Part shown: positions 42,902 to 53,507 of the stretch, piece after piece
Numbering within the stretch: position 1 is the stretch's first letter
Layout: every line of letters starts with the position of its first letter
Origin: Saccharomycopsis fibuligera x Saccharomycopsis cf. fibuligera
Taxonomy: Eukaryota > Ascomycota > Saccharomycetes > Ascoideales > Saccharomycopsidaceae
Direction: 5' to 3'
DNA length: 64,000 nt
NCBI GenBank assembly: GCA_001936135.1
Contig: CP012820.1
Coordinates: 434,001 to 498,000, forward strand
The notes under the pieces: generated by a model
The model's database searches: none
Told to the model about the DNA's origin: nothing
The model's input: only the letters and a program-made list of their open reading frames with translations
Made by a program: the position numbers and the translations under genes

Positions 42902-44641
42902 ATGACTTCCTACGCTGTATTTCCAACTTTGAACCGCTCTTTGTCGGATATATATGAAGATGAGCTTTACCACATCAACCAGAATCAGCAGCAATCAAAT
43001 TCCCCAAAACTCAACAACATATCATCCGATGCCGAACTTCAAAGCTTGCTTAACATCCCTGAGCTTGATTTCAACAGCAATAACAACAACAGCCACCACC
43101 ATCACAGTCAGCAGCATAAAAATTATACTACTGGCAATATTAACGGTTCTGCTCAGCAGCCGCACAACAAGCAAATGAATTTTTATAACATTACTAATGG
43201 CGTCAACGACCAGAATCACTATATCCAACCATTTAATGAGTACGCAAACCCAGACTTACAGTTAAATGATGCGTTTGAAAAACAGCGGACAATTGATTCA
43301 AGTCAATCACAAATTCCTAATTACTCATCCCTGCAAGTTGGCCCGTTTGGTAATAGCAATGCTGATCAGAATGATTTTTTTAACATAAACATTTACGATT
43401 ATGACGCAGACATGAATGGTGGCTTAGTCAATCCTAATCAAAAACACAACTTTGACTCTATCCCATCTATGAATCTCTATCCAATGGATTTGCCGGATGA
43501 AGATTTGGAAGATTATGACAGCGAAGATGATGATGACGAAGAAGATAAGTTGGATGATATTGATGATGAGTTTTTAAACGCTAATCAATTTACCAGTAAC
43601 AGTAACAATAATAGCGTTGGGCCTGAAAGTCATTACGGTTCTGCTATTCCATCTGCTCTTTCTACTCCAAATACTTCAGTTTTGCCTAGTCCGAAACCTG
43701 CTGTTAAAAAAGAACCTTATCAACTTCATTTTCCTCAAAACGAATTTAAACATTTGCTTTCTCAAAAAAGTGACGCTTACGATGAAAGCGCTATAGTTGA
43801 TGATGAAGATGAAGATGAGCAAACCATAAAATCTATGGATTTGGATGATTCTGATAGTGAGTCTGAAGATAGCTTGTACATTCCAAGATTTGATAACAAC
43901 CCATTATTTGATAAATCATCCAGATCTCACTCATTCGTCAACAACAACCACAACCACAACCACAACCACAACAACAACAACAACAACAACAATAATAATA
44001 ATAATAACAATAACAACAATGTTGATGTTGAAAATGAATCACAGTCATTTTTCTTTGGTGATGGCAATGTCTCTTCTAGAAGAAACAGTAGTGATAACAC
44101 TTTGAAACCAGTGCCTGATATCGTTTTCAATACATCCTCACCAAAGTTCAAAGGTTTGTCTACTGTTTCATCTATCAACAAGGCAAAACATAGAAAATCA
44201 CAATCACAACCTCAAATTGATTTTGGAAGTCCACCGCCATCAGCACCTTTAGATGATGTTTCAGCTAAATCTGCTATCAGCGCTCTTGCCGACACTGACA
44301 ATCAATGTATGTTGACTAATCCATCTACTGGTGGGCCATGTCTTAAGAAGTTTTCAAGACCATACGATTTGATTAGACATCAAGAGACTATTCATGCCAC
44401 TAAGAAGAAGATTTTCAGATGTATTATTTGCGAGTCAAACTATAAGAAGACATTAAATAGTGCAATTCTGAGTGGTAAAGAGGATGACCCTGAAAAGCCA
44501 ACACACTCACCAAAGACATTCAGCAGAGGCGATGCACTCTCTAGACACATTCGAGTGAAGCATGGCTTAACTGGCAACGCTGTTGCTGAGGCTATCAAGT
44601 ATGCTAAAGACAATGTTGAGTATGTTGACATTAAGCATTGA
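42902..44641 (+). CDS. RPN4: Rpn4 proteasome-gene transcription factor
   Basis: 579 residues (S. cerevisiae Rpn4 is 531). The DNA-binding end carries the two unusual Rpn4 zinc fingers. The first is CMLTNPSTGGPCLKKFSRPY...HQETIH at about 469-498. The second is split by a long loop: CIIC near 507-510, then KTFSRGDALSRHIRVKH at about 538-554. This pairing, with FSRPYDLIRH and FSRGDALSRH, is diagnostic. The N-terminal two thirds are disordered, with acidic clusters (about 200-225 and 300-325) that would be the activation and degron regions, and a long Asn/His run (about 352-377). Rpn4 activates 26S proteasome genes through PACE (GGTGGCAAA) and is itself degraded by the proteasome. Two CTG codons lie in variable or loop positions. 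Confidence 0.95.
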   Translation: MTSYAVFPTLNRSLSDIYEDELYHINQNQQQSNSPKLNNISSDAELQSLLNIPELDFNSNNNNSHHHHSQQHKNYTTGNINGSAQQPHNKQMNFYNITNGVNDQNHYIQPFNEYANPDLQLNDAFEKQRTIDSSQSQIPNYSSLQVGPFGNSNADQNDFFNINIYDYDADMNGGLVNPNQKHNFDSIPSMNLYPMDLPDEDLEDYDSEDDDDEEDKLDDIDDEFLNANQFTSNSNNNSVGPESHYGSAIPSALSTPNTSVLPSPKPAVKKEPYQLHFPQNEFKHLLSQKSDAYDESAIVDDEDEDEQTIKSMDLDDSDSESEDSLYIPRFDNNPLFDKSSRSHSFVNNNHNHNHNHNNNNNNNNNNNNNNNNNVDVENESQSFFFGDGNVSSRRNSSDNTLKPVPDIVFNTSSPKFKGLSTVSSINKAKHRKSQSQPQIDFGSPPPSAPLDDVSAKSAISALADTDNQCMLTNPSTGGPCLKKFSRPYDLIRHQETIHATKKKIFRCIICESNYKKTLNSAILSGKEDDPEKPTHSPKTFSRGDALSRHIRVKHGLTGNAVAEAIKYAKDNVEYVDIKH

Positions 44642-46143
44642 GTATGTTTTTCAGTTTTACCAGAACCAAAGTCACATTACATACACACACGCACATGCAC
44701 ACACATAACAAATTTAAACAACAAAAAACAAGCTGTTGATTACAGTTCCTTTTAATGCTTTTTTACGATTTTTTCTAGTTGCTATAATATCCTTTTTTTT
44801 ATATATATGAAGATGTCTTTTTGTTTGCTTATTATTTTTTGCACTTTGCTAATTCTCCTCCCTCTCCTCCTTCTCCTACTTATCCTCTTAATTTCCTCTT
44901 AAATTTCCTCTTCATATTTTGGTTTTAGATTTATTTTCACTTTTACTCACATTGTTTGGCACTATGGTGTTTACTTTTTCTCTTAATTTTTATTCTTATT
45001 TCTGCTTTTATCGTTAAATTATTTATGGCATACGGATTTTTCTCTCCTTTTTATTTTTATAAATAATGGGTTTTTTTTTATTAAACCAAAAAAAATTTTT
45101 TACATTTTCCTTTTACTTATCACTGATAATACAATTCATGCTGAGCTTTGTCTCAGTAAGTATAAGATAGAAAAAGCGTGCACTGTAGATAAAAAATAAC
45201 GTTTTCGTATTCAGATACATAAATACAAAATTTCGCCGACATGAGCGTAGTTTAGTGTTCAACATAAGCAAAGTTGCTACTATTTTTATTTAGCCGTCCC
45301 GTGTTCCCCTTCGTACCCTGGCCAACAAGTAGCCAGTGTGTTGTGGAAAGATAAAGAAGGGACGGCCAACTATATAACATGTTGCACGTAGCAAACTCAA
45401 GTTTCGAAAGTTGCAATTCTATGGAATTACACGCAATTTCAGCAACAGGGGTTTCAATTCCAAGTGCTGCGGTTTATTAAAAATATGAACTGGTGTGATG
45501 CATGCTTCGCTACCTGCATACTATATATCCTAGCGTACCATTTACTGTTGTTGTGTTTGTCGTTAATATCGCCAATATTGCTAATGTCATGTCTTATATG
45601 CATTTTCAGGTATATGTTATGGATTGGTAGATACACAAAACATTGCAAAGGGTGAGTTTGAATATAAAGATATATATATGGAAGCTTTAGATAAAACGTA
45701 TCAATACATGTATGCACATAAGCAGTCAATATTACATTGTGCTATGCTGTGACGTATTACTTGGGTGTGGTTTGTGTGCTGGAAATGATGCTTTTTCGTT
45801 TCTATGCAGGGTGTTATACTACAGCGGCCACGTATATAAGCGTATTCAGGCTGTAGCTGCCTCATACTATCTGTGTAGTGCTATCAGTTATGTTATCCTC
45901 TGCAAAACTGTAGCTTCTACTTTTCAGATTAAAGCAAGATATATTATGTAATTATCCTTTGGATATTTGATTGCCAGCAGGAGCGTTTGATCTGCTATAT
46001 GGGAACTGCATATTGGTCAAAAAATGGTAGAGATACAACACTACCGAACCTACTCGAAAATCAACTTTAATTCACAACATTCATCTATAATCCCATGTAT
46101 TTATATTTTGATAATTCTAAATATAAACGCTGACTGCCCAGCT
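44642..46143. other. Convergent spacer between RPN4 and URA5
   Basis: 1.5 kb. The first about 500 bp are T/C-rich 3' flank of RPN4. A GC-richer island at about 45,290-45,450 carries the nested inverted repeats listed as a candidate RNA. The rest is AT-rich, with small frames that are not convincing. Confidence 0.55.
45293..45450 (+). ncRNA. Candidate structured RNA, two stem-loops (H/ACA-like?)
   Basis: Stem-loop 1 has an outer 8-bp stem (GCCGTCCC 45293-45300 with GGGACGGC 45359-45366). It contains TTCC/GGAA (45304-45307, 45345-45348) and CTGGC/GCCAG (45318-45322, 45332-45336), nested in order. ATAACA (45374-45379) fits the ANANNA H box. Stem-loop 2 has TTGC/GCAA (45411-45414, 45433-45436) around AATTC/GAATT with a 4-nt loop, followed by ACA at 45445-45447. 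The order hairpin-hinge-hairpin-ACA resembles an H/ACA snoRNA. The second hairpin is short and no target was identified, so this is a hypothesis. The strand is chosen from the box order. Confidence 0.25.
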
Positions 46144-46806
46144 TCAGTTACTTTTTTGACCATACTGAGTACGATAATCTTGAATTTTTTGCAACTGTTC
46201 CTCGGACAAAGTTGGTTTCAAGTAAGTGACAATGTCATCCAAATTAATGATTGACAACACTGGGATACCGTATCTCTTAGAAACAGTAGTAGAGGTGCTG
46301 AATTCAGAACCTGGGGCAATTTCCTGTCTGTCTAAAGAAGTAATAATACCCACTACTTGAGCACCTTCTTGCTTAATGATTTCATATGCTTCGTTGATGG
46401 CAGTACCAGCAGTCATCACATCATCAATAATAAGTACTTGCTTACCTTGCAATGATGGACCAACAATACTCCCACCTTCGCCATGATCTTTCTTCTCTTT
46501 TCTGTTGTACGAAAAGGCAAGACCAGCGTAATCGTCCCCACCAAGTTCATATAGTTTCACAGAGACAAGAGCAGCTAATGGAATACCTTTATAAGCAGGA
46601 CCGAAAAGCACATCAAATTTCAAATTAGAGGCAATGATAGCTTTAGCATAACCTTCAGCTAATGTTTTCAAGTCTTTGGCCTTAGCAAAAAGTCCCAAAT
46701 TGAAGAAATATGGTGACTTTCTACCTGATTTCAAGGTAAATTCACCGAATTTTAAAGCTTCGGCTTGCAAAGCAATATCAAGCAACTCGGTTTTGTAAGA
46801 TTCCAT
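46144..46806 (-). CDS. URA5: Orotate phosphoribosyltransferase
   Basis: 220 residues (S. cerevisiae Ura5 is 226). It converts orotate and PRPP to OMP in the fifth step of de novo pyrimidine synthesis, in the cytosol. The PRPP-binding loop is VLIIDDVMTAGTA at 124-136. Family segments FTLKSGRKSPYFFN (23-36) and FGPAYKGIPLA (68-78) are intact. NRKEKKDHGEGG (101-112) is the flexible catalytic loop with its Lys residues. The coding sequence is unbroken and ATG 46806 directly begins the family's N-terminus. An AAAATTTT palindrome lies about 180 bp upstream. Confidence 0.97.
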   Translation of the reverse strand: MESYKTELLDIALQAEALKFGEFTLKSGRKSPYFFNLGLFAKAKDLKTLAEGYAKAIIASNLKFDVLFGPAYKGIPLAALVSVKLYELGGDDYAGLAFSYNRKEKKDHGEGGSIVGPSLQGKQVLIIDDVMTAGTAINEAYEIIKQEGAQVVGIITSLDRQEIAPGSEFSTSTTVSKRYGIPVLSIINLDDIVTYLKPTLSEEQLQKIQDYRTQYGQKSN

Positions 46807-48342
46807 TGCGTGTGGTTTTATTAGATTTTGGGGTTGATTCGGTTAGGCAAGGTGAGGTGGTTGATGCAATAGTGACTACAACGACGACGACAACAACAGC
46901 AACAACAACAACAACAAGAAGGCACACAAGCACACACTAAGAGACTAACAAAAGCGGTGAGACAATTTACTCAAGTCATTATTCAAAAAAATTTTCTCGA
47001 GTTTCTCAGGATTTCGCCGTTCTCGGTAAAACTATGCGTTGTGAGCCACGCCGTGCAGCGTTGACATTGGAAGAGCTCTTACGATTAGTTTTGCAATCTT
47101 TAGGAGGCGGCATCGACGCAGTCATTGAGAATTATGATGCCTTTATTTTAAACAGTTATTGATCCTTTATATATTCAACAGTCAGGAATGCTGTGTCTAG
47201 AGGCATTTTGACAACATCAGCCATTAGTTTTTTGCATTAACTTAGTACCCGCTATTGCTGGCAAAATACAAACCATAACCATTTACATTGACTCAACCGC
47301 TGGGATGGGCCATGGCGTACCGCGATATCATGAAGTTGATCTTTTCATTAAAAGATAGAAGTGGATACGTTTTGATTTACAAGTATAAATTCAAAATGAC
47401 ATAATATGATAAAGCTTGAACCCTTTAAGAGTACTGAACTTACACACAAACTGATTGATAAGAAGTTTGACCAGTTGAAGAAAGCTTACTGAAGCAGTTC
47501 GCTGGTAAACCAAGAACCATTTTTAATTCAAGTATGAGATAGGTGATTTTGATTTTGAGTCTCAACAGCAGCAGCATTGAAACATAGATCTCGTAGAATA
47601 TTATGGGATTGTATATTGAGAAAATAAGCTGTAGCCGTAAATTTTCATTTTTTCTTTGCTAAGTCGTAGTAAGCCAAAGCCGACAGTCGCCAAATATTTG
47701 GCAGAATTAATCATTGACAGACACACTGAACCAGTGCTTGTGTTACGGTAAAAAAGATTATTTGTATCCGACTATTGGAAGTTATATTAAGAATGATTCG
47801 CAAGAGTGTTCTCAGATCCAATCGTAAGCATGCAGGAGCATTGCAGAACTTTGCATTTTTAACCTATATTTATTACTTTTAAAGCAATTTTAACATTAAG
47901 TAAAAATTTAAAATATAGACGTAGGCAAAAACTAAATAAAAACTATAATAGATTAAAGTAAATGAAAGAAAAAGAAAAAAAATGATAAAATAGAATAGAT
48001 ACTCAAAGGTAAATTGAAATAAAAGCAAAGAATCAAGCGTAATATGGAAACATACAATAAAGTAGAAACAAAATATAAACAAAGGAAAATGTGGGTCTAA
48101 TTATTGTGAAAAAATTGAAAAAAAAAGTAGAAAATCAATGACTTTAATAGAAAACATAAGAAAAAAGATAAAGCAGTAGCACAACATTAAAACACAAAAC
48201 AGAGTGAACAAAATTGAAGCAAAAACCAAAAAACTATTGTATATATATAAAAAAAAATTAAACAAATACGTTACTCTTCATCCATAGCCTTTGACATTAA
48301 CATCAACATCAGCCAAATTTGTTTTTTCATAATTAATCAACC
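46807..48342. other. Spacer between CLA4 and URA5
   Basis: 1.5 kb. Next to URA5 there are ACG/CAA microsatellites (about 46,880-46,920). A short ATG-to-stop frame (47034-47162, 42 codons) and the coding-like fragments at 47,280-47,760 are listed separately. From about 47,880 the DNA is A-rich 3' flank of CLA4. URA5 regulatory sites were not identified. Confidence 0.5.
47280..47760 (+). pseudogene. Possible decayed coding fragments
   Basis: Short stretches on the plus strand look more protein-like than surrounding DNA, for example EPFKSTELTHKLIDKKFD around 47,420-47,490 and PTVAKYLAELIIDRHTEP around 47,680-47,740. They lie in different frames and I do not recognise the family. They could be an old gene or element remnant, clearly broken, or chance. 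Confidence 0.2.
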
Positions 48343-49462
48343 CTAATGTCCATTATTCTTCATTTTCCAATTTAGCAAATTACTCAAATCGCGAACGGGA
48401 CAGGCTTGTTTGATAAAATCATGTTCTAACAACTCATCAGTGTTTGCTCTGTAACGGACATCCACACAAAGGCAAATACTTAAAAATTTTTTGATATCAT
48501 CACTCAATGCCCCTGGATCCTTAAGCTTCGGTGTGCCATGGGTAGCGATCAAATACAACGCTTTCAATGGCTCTTCATCCAAATAAGGTGGCTGACCTTC
48601 AATCATTTCAATAGTCATGATACCAAGTGACCAAACATCCACTTTTTCATCATATTCTTTTTGCTTAACAACTTCAGGAGCCATCCAGTATGGTGTGCCA
48701 ACCATAGTAGCTCTTTTGGAACGTTGGTCAGTTAATTTGGCACAAAAACCAAAATCAGTGATTTTAACATTACCAGTGCTATCAAGCAACACATTATCTG
48801 ATTTGATATCTCTGTGGATAATATGTTTACGATGCAAATTTTGTAACCCTTGGATGGTTTGTAAACAAATTGAAGAGATTTGAGGCTCAGTGATTTTACC
48901 CGAGTTATTATCAATGACATCAGTTAATGAACCACCTTCCATGTATTCCATAATCACCCAAAGTTCATTACTTCCTCTCAAGTAAGCTTCAAGGAAATTC
49001 ACAATGTTTTTATGTTGAGAGTCCTTCATCACCAAAATTTCATTAACAATCAATTCTTTACGCGGCTGAGCGCTCAAATCCATTTGCTTGATAGCTACTT
49101 TAGCACCATTACGTTTCAAAGACTTGGCCAAATACACTGATCCAGAAGCGCCTTGACCAACACGTTCGATCATTTGAAAATATGGCTTCGGATCAATGTT
49201 TATAACCACTGATCTCAACTTGGCCATAATTTGAGATTCAGTCATGGTAGAAATCCGTTTTTCCACTTCAGTAGGGAGTTTTTTGCCTTGTTGTTGCTGT
49301 TTTGCTTGTTGTTGAAGTTTTTGTTGAGTCTTTTGAATGTATTCTTCTTTACTCATTTGCTCTTGACCCTTATTGTTGTTATTGTTGGATGGGTGAACCG
49401 GTGGGGCAGACCCTGGAACTGGCTTGACTTGTTGTTTTTGTTGAGGTTGTTGAGCTCTTTGT

Positions 49463-49494
<32 letters not shown>

Positions 49495-51339
49495 CTGTTG
49501 CTGTTGCTGTTGCAACTTCTGCTGATGTAGCTGTTGCTGGTATTGTTGTTGTTGATGGTACTGTTGTTGGGCTCTTTGTTGTTGCTGTTGCTGCAATGCT
49601 TTCTGCTTTTCAATCATCTTACTAGATTCATTAGAGTACTTTGCATTGTTGTTGTTACCGCTTGGAGCCAGGGGTGGTTGCCTGGCACTTGCGATTGGTG
49701 CATTTGCAATTCCTGGTTTGCTTGGTTGAGGTTTTTGACGTGATGCAGAAGCCACTGGAATTTTTTGATTAGCTGTCTTCGGAGGAGCCGGAGCTCTTCT
49801 CATTGGTATCAAATCATTATTGTTATTAGAAGCTGCTGAAGTAGCACCAGGAGCGTTTGCAGCAGCAGAGCTGGCACCAACGGGGCCTTTTTGGAAAGCA
49901 GCCTTGCCAGGAGCAGGTGGAGCTTTTCTTGAAGGAGTAAAATCCTTAGTACCTGCTACAGGAGCGGCAGATCCAACTGGTGCAGTATTACTTCTCAAAT
50001 TCAATGGTTTGATCAAATCTTCGGGTTCATTAACATTATTGCTGCTTGGGGTCTTACGTAGATTGAACGGCTTTAATCCGGCATTTGGATCCAAACTAAC
50101 GCTGCTGCCATTAAGCTTAGAAACACTATTGTTATTATGACTGTACAAATTGTTTGGAGCGCTTGGCTTGCGAAGACTAGATTCAGAGATTTTATCCAAC
50201 TTGGATGAAGAGGATGACAATGAATTTTGAGAAGTAGCCAAGTATGGGTTACCAGCGGCATTCAAAATTGCATCTGGTACTTTAGTAGGCTCACCGTTAC
50301 CTCCACCGTTGACGGCAGCATAAAATTCTAATGCTTCGATGACGGCGCTCGGATCTTTAGACCAATCTTCATCAGTAATTTTCGAATTGTCCAACAATTT
50401 TTTCCAAGTATCAGGCAATCCGACAAGGCCACCACTATTTGGGTCAAATCCAACATGCACTTTGTGAGTGAAATTTGAAGGCCCTGAGACTGAATTTTGG
50501 GAAAACGCTTTAGCCGCTGCTGCGGCTTTAGCGACTGAACTAGTAGCGTTGTTGAACGATGCTGATTTCAATCCAAGAGTATTAGCAGGACAGTGCGACC
50601 AGATGTCATTTATCCATGATTTTACTTCGATATCATTTTTTGCACTAACGTTGACCAAGTTGTTCTCTTTGGCATAATTAATTTGGAAACAATAGGGCTT
50701 ATTTAGCTGCACTTTGAAAATCTTGTTTATTGTGTTCAAGTTGAGTTTCTGCGAAATGAGCGAGTCATTGTTGAAATAATCAACACCGTCTCCCTTGCCG
50801 TCATTGAAATTGTTTAGCTGAGGATTAGACAAATTTTTAATGATGATTGAAGACGACTGAGAAGCGCTGTTGTCGTTGCTTTTTACTGCTTTGTAAAAAG
50901 TCAAATCTTTAGAAGTGAGAATCAAAAATTTCTTGGTCCATTTGCTGAAAATCATGCCTTCTTCTTTGACGTAAACAAAGCCCTGTTTCAATATCTGCGA
51001 CTGTAGCGGCTGAATCTTGTATGTATTTGTGTTTGGCGAAAGGGGGCCCAAGGAAACCTTGGAATTGAATTGGTAGGCACTGCCTGCGCCGGCACTGCTT
51101 TGGGAGCTGGTATTAGAAGTGGTGTGTGATATGTTTGAGTATGAGGCTGAACCACCAGAGGACGACTTGTTGTTGGTACTGTTGATATTGCTACTAGCGC
51201 TGCGACTGGCTGGGGTGCCTCCGCCGCCAGGAGTGGATGGCCTTGAAGAAGAGCCATTCTTCGATGGGGGCTGAGGAGGCTTCCTTGGGTTTGAGAATGC
51301 GTCGGGGTCGTAATGGGAAGCGGTGGCAGAGAGCGACAT
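48343..51339 (-). CDS. CLA4: PAK-family protein kinase with PH and CRIB domains
   Basis: 998 residues (S. cerevisiae Cla4 is 842). The upstream codon at 51351 is GTG, so ATG 51339 (MSLSAT) is the start. A Ser/Gly/Pro-rich lead is followed by a PH domain (about 116-253) that would bind phosphoinositides. The CRIB/PBD (about 286-340, SGPSNFTHKVHVGFDPNSGG) binds Cdc42-GTP. A long disordered linker has poly-Pro modules and a poly-Gln region (about 560-640). The kinase domain starts at about 720 with GQGASGSVYLAK; Lys751, HRDIKSDN (842-849), DFG (862-864) and VGTPYWMAPE are all present. PH plus CRIB identifies Cla4 rather than Ste20. It acts in septin assembly, budding and hyphal growth. I found no in-frame CTG codon in this gene. 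Confidence 0.96.
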
Positions 51340-53507
51340 GTTTGTTTGCACTATAGGTGTACGACTGTGAGTTATGCTTGCTTGGCTTATGCAGATAAAG
51401 CGAGCCAGGTGTTTTGTTTTTCAGCTTTTCCTATGGATGGCGACGTCCGCGACAAGAAAATTGCGAAAAAGAAAAAAAAAAATATATGCGGTGATAACGA
51501 CTGACAGTCAGGACGCTGACTTGTTTGGGAGCAGAGTGCGTATGGAAAGCAAAAGAGAGATGGCAACCTTACTCCGGTATGTCTGTAATACACCAAACAC
51601 CGCACCGGCTAAAGCAAAATGAGATATAGCGCCAAAGTGGCAATTTGGGCGCCCAACAGGAAAAGTCAGAAAAAGGGGGCGATATAGAATGCACCTGCTG
51701 GCAAACGGGTAGAAAACAGACTGGCAGTCAAAAACGAAACGACAGCGGCTGGACAGAGATGCGACAACACAAAGCCAAAGAGAGTCAGCGAAACGCCAGG
51801 AGTTGTGAGCGGGTACAGCAAGTGAAAGAGAATGGGACGACGGGCAGTCTGTTGGAGTGGTGTCGGTGATGAGGGCGAGCGTGGAAGCGACGGTACAAGA
51901 AAAAGTGGTGAGTTTAACACGTCCGCGCGTAGCGGTTTGTCAACGATTAACGGAGCACATCGCCCTTTCTGATACCGCGCGGGGCTCCTAACCCGCATGA
52001 GACAATAGCCCTGCCTTTCCTGGTAATCTTATAAAGATATGCCACGGTGAAGGGATGACGGTATTTCGACACACTGTTCAGCGATGATAGGCATGGCGCG
52101 GTGTTCTATGGTGTGTTGCAGGGCGGATATAGCGTGGGCACTCTGGCGCTGCGGTGCCGCAGTACGCCCAACGCTGGTGATGGAGGTTGCCGCCAACACC
52201 GAGCAACACACAGAGCGTGCCCAGCAAGCTGTGTGGCTATTGTTCTTCGGGAAGCTCTCTCTGAGCTGTAAGTCTTGACAGTGTCAGGAAGTGCTACAGT
52301 GTATTTTGTGTACCATGTTGTAGCTTATACGCGCTGTCTCCGCAGGCACAGCAGGGTATCCCCTTACCCAGCACGTGGATACCGCCGGGAGGGGTCCAAC
52401 ACAGCACTCAAGCCTACAACATGGTACGCACTGTCTCGCTTCCCTACAACAAAGGATCCGCCATGTAGGACGCTATCCCACAAGACCAGGCCGCCAGCGC
52501 CTACTTGCTTTCTGTTATGGCACCTGCTTGTGTCGCGCACGTCGCCGGCAACCGCGTGCCACACACGGTGCACTATATCTCGTTCCTGTGTGGTTCGAGG
52601 CCGGGTCACCCTTTGCTCCACATTTCCCCTTCTCCGTTTTTGGCCAACCAAAAAAAAAAAGAAAAAAAAAACTATAAAAGCCACCGGAAAAAATTTCTTT
52701 CAGCAGCGTTTCCACTCTGGTTTTTTCCCTTTTTCTTTCCAGCAACCAATTACTTTTGCCTTCTTTGGGGCCCTGCTTGTGGCTCTACCTGAATGGGTAT
52801 GTAGCTGCTTGCAGATAAACGTGGCCTCGAGGAAACTTGTGTTTTTCCCTTAACTGGGAGCACCCGTTGGGATATAAATTATTTCCTGGATTACTCCACA
52901 TCGTTGAACTGCCCTTTTGGGCTTGAGTGTTTGAGCGGTACTTTAATCACCTTCCTACATTTTTTTGTCTCTTTTTTTCAGTTTATAAGGTTTTTTGCAA
53001 GCAATGCTTGAGTTGCGCTGGGGTTGTTGCCAGTCGCGTTTCGTTAAGTTGTAACAGTGTAGTGAATTTTGCGGTCTGCGCAGACTGTTGTATCCAGCTG
53101 CCAGAGTTCAGGACACTGAAATCGGCGTTGAGCAGCACGCGCATTTTACTGTGGCGAGTATCCTTACTGCAGTTGAAGTCAATCGGCAAAGTAGCCAGGA
53201 GATAGATAGATAGAGCAGTGGAGGGTACAGATGCTGGATGATGTAAAAAACGCAAAGCACTAATGGCAGTAACATTGAAATTAGATTTTTATTTCTATTA
53301 GGCAGAAATCAGCCGAGCACAATGAATACAGCAACAAGCAGAAACAAGAAAATCTGAAGTGGCAATAAAAATAAAAAAAAAAGTAGAAACAAAGGACAAG
53401 AGCATGCTTTTCTGACAGTCCCTTGGGGCGGAATTGGGATTGCGAGTTGTATATAAATACCAATCTGGCTGAAACAGAAGCAACACTGGTTATGATTTTA
53501 CACTCAG
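51340..53507. promoter_or_regulatory. 2.2 kb upstream region of CLA4
   Basis: Between the GCV2 stop and the CLA4 start. Unusually GC-rich from about 51,500 to 52,900, so long overlapping frames appear on both strands without protein character. It contains the nested inverted repeat at 52310-52427. No gene is recognised. Confidence 0.55.
52310..52427. repeat. Nested inverted repeat with 14-bp perfect outer stem
   Basis: GTACCATGTTGTAG (52310-52323) is the exact reverse complement of CTACAACATGGTAC (52414-52427). Inside, GCTGT/ACAGC (52333-52337, 52348-52352) and GGTATCC/GGATACC (52355-52361, 52377-52383) form two side-by-side hairpins. As RNA this would be a multi-branched 118-nt fold; as DNA, a cruciform. 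No target-site duplication is seen at its ends, so a transposon origin is not supported. Confidence 0.6.

Noticed and set aside
52275-52853. 192-codon plus-strand frame upstream of CLA4
   Set aside because: Opens at TTG in a GC-rich, stop-poor region where several frames overlap on both strands; no protein character.
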